Position numbers and translations under genes: made by a program. Source: Candidatus Hydrogenedentota bacterium (GTDB lineage Bacteria; Hydrogenedentota; Hydrogenedentia; Hydrogenedentales; SLHB01). From it: 8,789 nucleotides of DNA. Within the stretch, counting starts at the first letter, position 1. Each line of letters begins with the position of its first letter. The stretch covers positions 1-8,789 of the forward strand of contig PWNM01000294.1 of NCBI GenBank assembly GCA_003557825.1. Reading direction: 5' to 3'. Positions 5,409 through 8,789 of this stretch are shown here, piece by piece. The notes under the pieces were generated by a model, which saw only the letters and a program-made list of their open reading frames with translations, was not told the DNA's origin and searched no databases.

Positions 5409-8362
5409 ATACCGAGCTCCTCGAGCGGCCTCACGACCACGACGTAGTTGGCGCTGGCGCCAGCTGCCCCGTCGGCCATGTTGGCGCCAAGCGTCACACG
5501 GCCTTCCGGATAATCGTTGTGGAACACCTGCAAGGATGGGGCACCTGGATTTGTCGTGGCGATGGTGACACCGGTATCCTGGTAGTCGGACATCCAGCCC
5601 GGAAGCGCGCTTGCTCCCGCATCATAGGCAACAAACACGCGAACGGATCGGTCGACATCGAACGAGATAGATTCCATACCCGAATCATCCGCCTGGTCGT
5701 TTGCGGTGACGACCCATATTCCGTCAACAAGGATCTCGGGGATAGCCGCCAGAACGTAATCGCGGTCAACATAATAGGCGTTGCCGGCTTCGAGAAGATT
5801 CTGTTTGATGTAAGGAGGCTGGACGGATGGGGTGAGGTTGTCCAGAACAAAAGGTTTCGACACAGGCGCCAAGGGATCGATAGCCTGTTGCCAGAGGTTT
5901 GCCATGACGGCGTATCCCAGGGAATTGGGGTGCAGCATATCGTGAAAAAGGCTTACCCGATTGACATCGGGGGAAAGAAAAAACGAGAAGAAATCGGGGC
6001 CCAGGATGATATCTTCGAGCTCGTTAACGATAACCGAATTGTACTCTTGAATGTTCTGGTTACGCTGAAGGGCAAGAGGGTCCGCAGAAGGATCGTCGGT
6101 GGTTCGATTACCGAAAACCGGCGGAATCCGGGCGACCAACACGCTTTTTCCCGCATCCCGCAGTTCGCCAACGATCGTTTTCATATTGCCCTTGAAGGTG
6201 CCCGTGCACGCACTTCCGGAGCAACCACTGCCGCTCGGCACCGAACTGTTCGAGTCGTTGGTGCCAAGCATCACCAGCGCCTTGGTGCTGCCTGGGTGGC
6301 GGGCGAGTATGGACTCGACCCGTTGGATGGTAGCCGCCGACTGGTCGCCGCTGAACCCCGCGTTGTAGACGATCACCGGCCGCTGCAACGACGCGTCGAG
6401 CAGGTCGACCAGATTGGCTTGATAACCCCGGTTCGCGAGTATGCGGCCACTCTGTGAGCGGTTGTCGCGAGAATAGAAGTCCCCGAATCCGTTGGTGATG
6501 CTATCGCCAATGGCAATAAGATATTCTCCGTTTACCCCGACATTGGAATTGGTGTCACGAGCCAACTCCCGACCGGCGCCGTCCTGAAGGATGACCTCGA
6601 GAACATAGTCCCCGGCAGGCGGAGCTGGAAAAAGAACCTGAAACGGGGGCGTTACATCGGTGACGGGCGGCGCTGACCCGAGTCGGAATTCGGCCTCGGA
6701 ACCGGAAGGCAGTCGAGGTGCGACCGCCTTCGCCTGGATCGGATCGGAAGTGCTTACTGTATGTGAAAACGGCGTGGCGATGGTGATCGACGGGCTTGGG
6801 GAGGGACCCGAAATGGTCACATTGCCAAATGACGCCTTGTCTTGCGTATAGAGAGCGATGGTACCCGCAGGGAGCGCATCGTCTTCGACGGCAAATACAG
6901 CCTCTTCGTTTATCCATACCTGGATCTGATTTCCGGTAACGTCGATCGTGTAGCGAATCGACTGGCCATGAATGTCGCCGCGTCCATTTACAGCGAGCGG
7001 CGAGAACACCCCATCGACTTTTCGTTCGAGTCGCGTAAATCCGTATTTGCCGTTTACTGATAGCCGGTAATAGTTGTCATCGTCTTCGTAACGGAACATG
7101 ATGCCAAGATCTTCGGCGCGCTCGGATGCTAGCGATACGGCGTCTACGTTAAACCGGTAATCCGAAAGGGCAAGGCCGGTCTCCAGATAGGCATACGTTC
7201 CCAGGTGATAGCTACCGTCGAACGATACTCGTAGCCGTTCGACACGATTTTGCTGGTGCAACTCGCCGTCAATAACCTCCCATGACCCGGGTCGATCGGG
7301 GACATTGTCCACGAACACCCACCCATCCGCCCCGCTCTCAAACTGCTCTGTCAGCGAAACGTTGAGTTCGACAGTGGCGGTACCGGTGAGCCCTGGCTCG
7401 TTCCCATCCGTGGCGGTGAAGGTAACCTGGTGCGGGCTGGACGCGATGTCGGCGATCGCGGGGGTCCAGCTGAACGTGCCGGTGCCATCCACGTTATCGG
7501 CAAACTCGGCGCCGGGAGGCATACCGGATGCGCTGAGCGTCAGGGGCGGTGGCCCATCCGGGTCCTTCGCGGTCACTTCGAAACTCACCGGCTCATCCAC
7601 GGCGATCCAGAGATCATCGGGTACGGCCAGCGTCGGGGGTTGGTTGGCCTCGACCGTGATGGCGACGGTCTCGATCGCCATCGCACCATCGCCGTCAGTT
7701 GCGTCGAACGCCACGACGAAGGGGCTGGAGGCAGCATCCTCATTCGTGGGCATCCAGGCAAAGGTACCAGTGCCGTCGAGGTTGTCGACGAATTCGGCGC
7801 CCGCGGGCAAACCATTAGCGGAGAGCGTCAGCGGCGGCGGCCCGTCGGGATCCGTGGCGCTCACTTGAAAATGCAGCGCGTACGGTGCTACCACCGCCTG
7901 GTCGGGGATCGCGTCAAACACTGGTGGCCGGTTGCCGATGAGCACGTTGATAATGACCTTCTCATCAGTCGTCGCGCCGGCCGTGTCGGTCGCACTGAAG
8001 ATCACCTCGAAGGGGCTGGCACTGGCATCGGCATTTGTGGGTATCCACCTGAAGGTACCGGTGCCGTCAAGGTTGTCGATAAAGCTGGCGCCCTCTGGTA
8101 TCCCGGCCGCAGAGAGTGCCGGTGGTCCGAGGCCGTCAGGGTCCGTAGCGCTGACCACGAAACTCAGCTCGTTGGGTGTCTCCACGGTTTGCTCGACCAT
8201 GGCCGCAAACACCGGCGGTTGGTTCTGCATCGGCTCGGTGTTCGTGGACGACCCGCCTCCGCATGCCGCCAAGAGAAATGGAAGCACAACGAGAATCGCA
8301 GCGCGGAAAAAGCGAGCCGATCCAATGCGGCGCAACATGCTCATACCGGTCAGCAACGCCAT
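5405..8362 (-). CDS. Modular surface lipoprotein: three Ig-like repeats, LamG/DUF1080-like domain, SGNH/GDSL hydrolase
   Basis: Large lipoprotein of 985 residues. The signal peptide ends in the lipobox LAAC (31-34). Residue +2 is Gly, not the inner-membrane-retaining Asp, so an outer-membrane location is likely. Three He_PIG/cadherin-like repeats follow (about 48-142, 144-238, 240-336), each with a DPDG motif and a DN-DGTGTF-W-P core. Next are a concanavalin-like LamG/DUF1080-type domain (about 338-518), a PSPSPS linker and an Ig-like domain (about 524-608). The SGNH hydrolase domain is at about 612-828, with GDS (Ser621), the N667-Ala-Gly-Phe-Ser-Gly block, GTND (700-703) and DMLH (Asp808, His811): all blocks intact. 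A CSGSAC pair (C714, C719) may form a disulfide. The tail (about 860-985) is a beta-rich module with VFVAYDAGASALPGW. A likely role is esterase or acetyl transfer on surface glycans; lipid or peptide esters are alternatives. In-frame ATGs at 8344 and 8338 are possible starts, the latter giving a tighter signal peptide. Confidence 0.92.
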   Translation of the reverse strand: MALLTGMSMLRRIGSARFFRAAILVVLPFLLAACGGGSSTNTEPMQNQPPVFAAMVEQTVETPNELSFVVSATDPDGLGPPALSAAGIPEGASFIDNLDGTGTFRWIPTNADASASPFEVIFSATDTAGATTDEKVIINVLIGNRPPVFDAIPDQAVVAPYALHFQVSATDPDGPPPLTLSANGLPAGAEFVDNLDGTGTFAWMPTNEDAASSPFVVAFDATDGDGAMAIETVAITVEANQPPTLAVPDDLWIAVDEPVSFEVTAKDPDGPPPLTLSASGMPPGAEFADNVDGTGTFSWTPAIADIASSPHQVTFTATDGNEPGLTGTATVELNVSLTEQFESGADGWVFVDNVPDRPGSWEVIDGELHQQNRVERLRVSFDGSYHLGTYAYLETGLALSDYRFNVDAVSLASERAEDLGIMFRYEDDDNYYRLSVNGKYGFTRLERKVDGVFSPLAVNGRGDIHGQSIRYTIDVTGNQIQVWINEEAVFAVEDDALPAGTIALYTQDKASFGNVTISGPSPSPSITIATPFSHTVSTSDPIQAKAVAPRLPSGSEAEFRLGSAPPVTDVTPPFQVLFPAPPAGDYVLEVILQDGAGRELARDTNSNVGVNGEYLIAIGDSITNGFGDFYSRDNRSQSGRILANRGYQANLVDLLDASLQRPVIVYNAGFSGDQSAATIQRVESILARHPGSTKALVMLGTNDSNSSVPSGSGCSGSACTGTFKGNMKTIVGELRDAGKSVLVARIPPVFGNRTTDDPSADPLALQRNQNIQEYNSVIVNELEDIILGPDFFSFFLSPDVNRVSLFHDMLHPNSLGYAVMANLWQQAIDPLAPVSKPFVLDNLTPSVQPPYIKQNLLEAGNAYYVDRDYVLAAIPEILVDGIWVVTANDQADDSGMESISFDVDRSVRVFVAYDAGASALPGWMSDYQDTGVTIATTNPGAPSLQVFHNDYPEGRVTLGANMADGAAGASANYVVVVRPLEELGI
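5417..5422 (-). promoter_or_regulatory. Ribosome binding site embedded in the lipoprotein gene
   Basis: GAGGAG on the minus strand encodes the Glu-Glu near the end of the lipoprotein and also serves as Shine-Dalgarno for the small exported protein. The spacer is 8 bases to TTG 5408 and 14 to ATG 5402. Confidence 0.6.
7355..8221 (-). repeat. Three tandem in-gene repeats encoding Ig/cadherin-like domains
   Basis: Three consecutive copies of about 96 codons: roughly 8221-7937, 7933-7649 and 7645-7355. They share the DPDG segment and the DN-DGTGTF core at protein level and are visibly alike at DNA level. For example, on the plus strand, ACCGGTGCCGTCAAGGTTGT near 8057 resembles ACCAGTGCCGTCGAGGTTGT near 7767. 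The second and third copies share DPDGPPPLTLSA exactly, so they are the closest pair. Copy number could vary by recombination. Confidence 0.8.
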
Positions 8363-8461
8363 TCTTGGTTCGAGATCAAAGTTAATCGGATCTGCAATCT
8401 GAGTACCATGAAGGTAAAGGAGCGGCCTAGCGGCCCTTAGCGATGTGCTGCTTCAACCATC

Positions 8462-8613
8462 CTGTCATTTCGAGCGAGCCGCGTGATTAATGCGCGTAGC
8501 CATTGAACAACCGAAGACCGGCCCGCAGGCTGGGCGCAGCGAATAATCCAAACCCTGCACGTTAAATCAAACACTATTGGATCGCCACGATGCTTCGTTC
8601 TTCGCGATGACGG
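8462..8613. repeat. Intergenic element with degenerate inverted ends (GTCAT...ATGAC), MITE/REP-like
   Basis: The left end starts CTGTCATTTCGAGCGAG (from 8462). The right end, read on the minus strand, starts CCGTCATCGCGAAGAACGAAG (from 8613). These match imperfectly as terminal inverted repeats about 152 bp apart. Such GTCATT-CGAGCGA / TCGCGATGAC ends with an inner GGAT-CGCCACG segment (8579-8589 on the plus strand) are typical of dispersed non-coding repeats seen between genes in many bacteria (family knowledge; copy number not checkable here). A smaller GCCC(7)GGGC dyad lies inside (8521-8535). No reading frame in it looks coding. It sits between the dehydrogenase end and the lipoprotein gene. 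In the remaining gap (8363-8461) I see only a GGCC-TAGC-GGCC dyad at 8424-8435 and no clear promoter. Confidence 0.55.
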
Positions 8614-8629
8614 CTCAATCAGCCTTTCC

Positions 8630-8789
8630 TCAACGCCAGATACCGCAGGTGTCGATCACAATCTTCTCCTGCAGCGTGCCTGGTGGCAGCTTGCGGAAGG
8701 CCCGGTGCGCGACAAGGCCGACCAGGATGTCGGCCTCGGCCAGCGCCTGCTCGATACTGACGTGTTCCACGCCAGCCTCCACCAGTGCC
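8630..8789 (-). CDS. wecC: UDP-N-acetyl-D-mannosamine dehydrogenase-like protein, C-terminal 52 residues
   Basis: Carboxyl-terminal fragment, entering from the right edge and ending at TGA 8632-8630; the frame is open from 8788. The 52 residues read ALVEAGVEHVSIEQALAEAD, then ILVGLVAHRAFRKLP, and end in KIVIDTCGIWR. The pattern of an 'ADILVGLVAHRAF' strand-turn followed by 'VIDTCGIW' matches the UDP-binding C-terminal domain of UDP-glucose/UDP-ManNAc dehydrogenases, closest in feel to WecC, which oxidises UDP-ManNAc to UDP-ManNAcA. The NAD-binding and catalytic parts are outside the window, so substrate choice is uncertain and the symbol is tentative. The enzyme would be cytoplasmic and feed an activated uronic acid to the glycosyltransferases. 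It is upstream of, and on the same strand as, the rest of the cluster. Confidence 0.75.
   Translation of the reverse strand, partial: ALVEAGVEHVSIEQALAEADILVGLVAHRAFRKLPPGTLQEKIVIDTCGIWR

Noticed and set aside
5519..6457. 312-codon plus-strand frame opposite the SGNH domain
   Set aside because: The minus strand has the conserved SGNH blocks here; the plus-strand translation has no motif and no good ribosome site.
7430..8440. 336-codon and overlapping 187-codon plus-strand frames opposite the Ig repeats
   Set aside because: They mirror the repeated DNA of the lipoprotein gene, so their own repetition is a by-product; no independent domain is visible.
8363..8460. Possible promoter for the lipoprotein gene (TTGCAG near 8387 on the minus strand)
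   Set aside because: No -10 box at suitable spacing; too weak to annotate.
8462..8613. CRISPR array, tRNA or other structured RNA in the intergenic region
   Set aside because: No regularly spaced repeats and no cloverleaf or known RNA motif seen; the segment is better described as one element with inverted ends.

Overview
This window looks like part of a surface-polysaccharide (capsule, exopolysaccharide or O-antigen type) locus of a Gram-negative bacterium, probably a proteobacterium. The signs are a classical lipoprotein signal peptide ending in LAAC-GGGSS, a WecC-type UDP-N-acetylmannosaminuronate pathway enzyme, GC-rich coding sequence, and a GTCAT...ATGAC-bounded intergenic repeat. The exact taxon cannot be read from the sequence.

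Layout. The left edge holds the 3' part of a plus-strand polysaccharide deacetylase gene (1-592). Everything else recognisable runs leftward on the minus strand. In transcription order these are: the 3' end of a UDP-ManNAc dehydrogenase-like gene (8789-8630); a roughly 270-bp intergenic region with a degenerate inverted repeat (8462-8613); a 985-residue modular lipoprotein with three Ig/cadherin-like repeats, a LamG/DUF1080-like domain and an SGNH/GDSL hydrolase domain (8362-5405); a small exported protein that overlaps its stop codon (5408-4977); a full-length ABC exporter of the MsbA/PglK type (4856-3033); and two family-2 glycosyltransferases (2797-1856 and 1643-636). The second glycosyltransferase converges on the deacetylase across only 43 bp.

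How the genes could work together (inference). The dehydrogenase would supply a uronic acid-type nucleotide sugar. The two cytoplasmic glycosyltransferases would extend a lipid-linked glycan, and the ABC exporter would flip it across the inner membrane. The exported SGNH lipoprotein, its coupled small partner and the deacetylase would modify the glycan (de-O-acetylation or O-acetyl transfer, and de-N-acetylation) outside the cytoplasm. No Wzx, Wzy, Wza or Wzc homologue is visible here, so the rest of the pathway must lie outside the window or use another route.

The least ordinary items are the modular SGNH lipoprotein with its translationally coupled small partner, a nested imperfect inverted repeat centred on a 12-bp perfect palindrome between the ABC exporter and a glycosyltransferase gene (2871-2939), and the repeat upstream of the lipoprotein. 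The gaps between the ABC and glycosyltransferase genes are wide for an operon (120, 235 and 212 bp). No convincing sigma-70 promoter was found in them.
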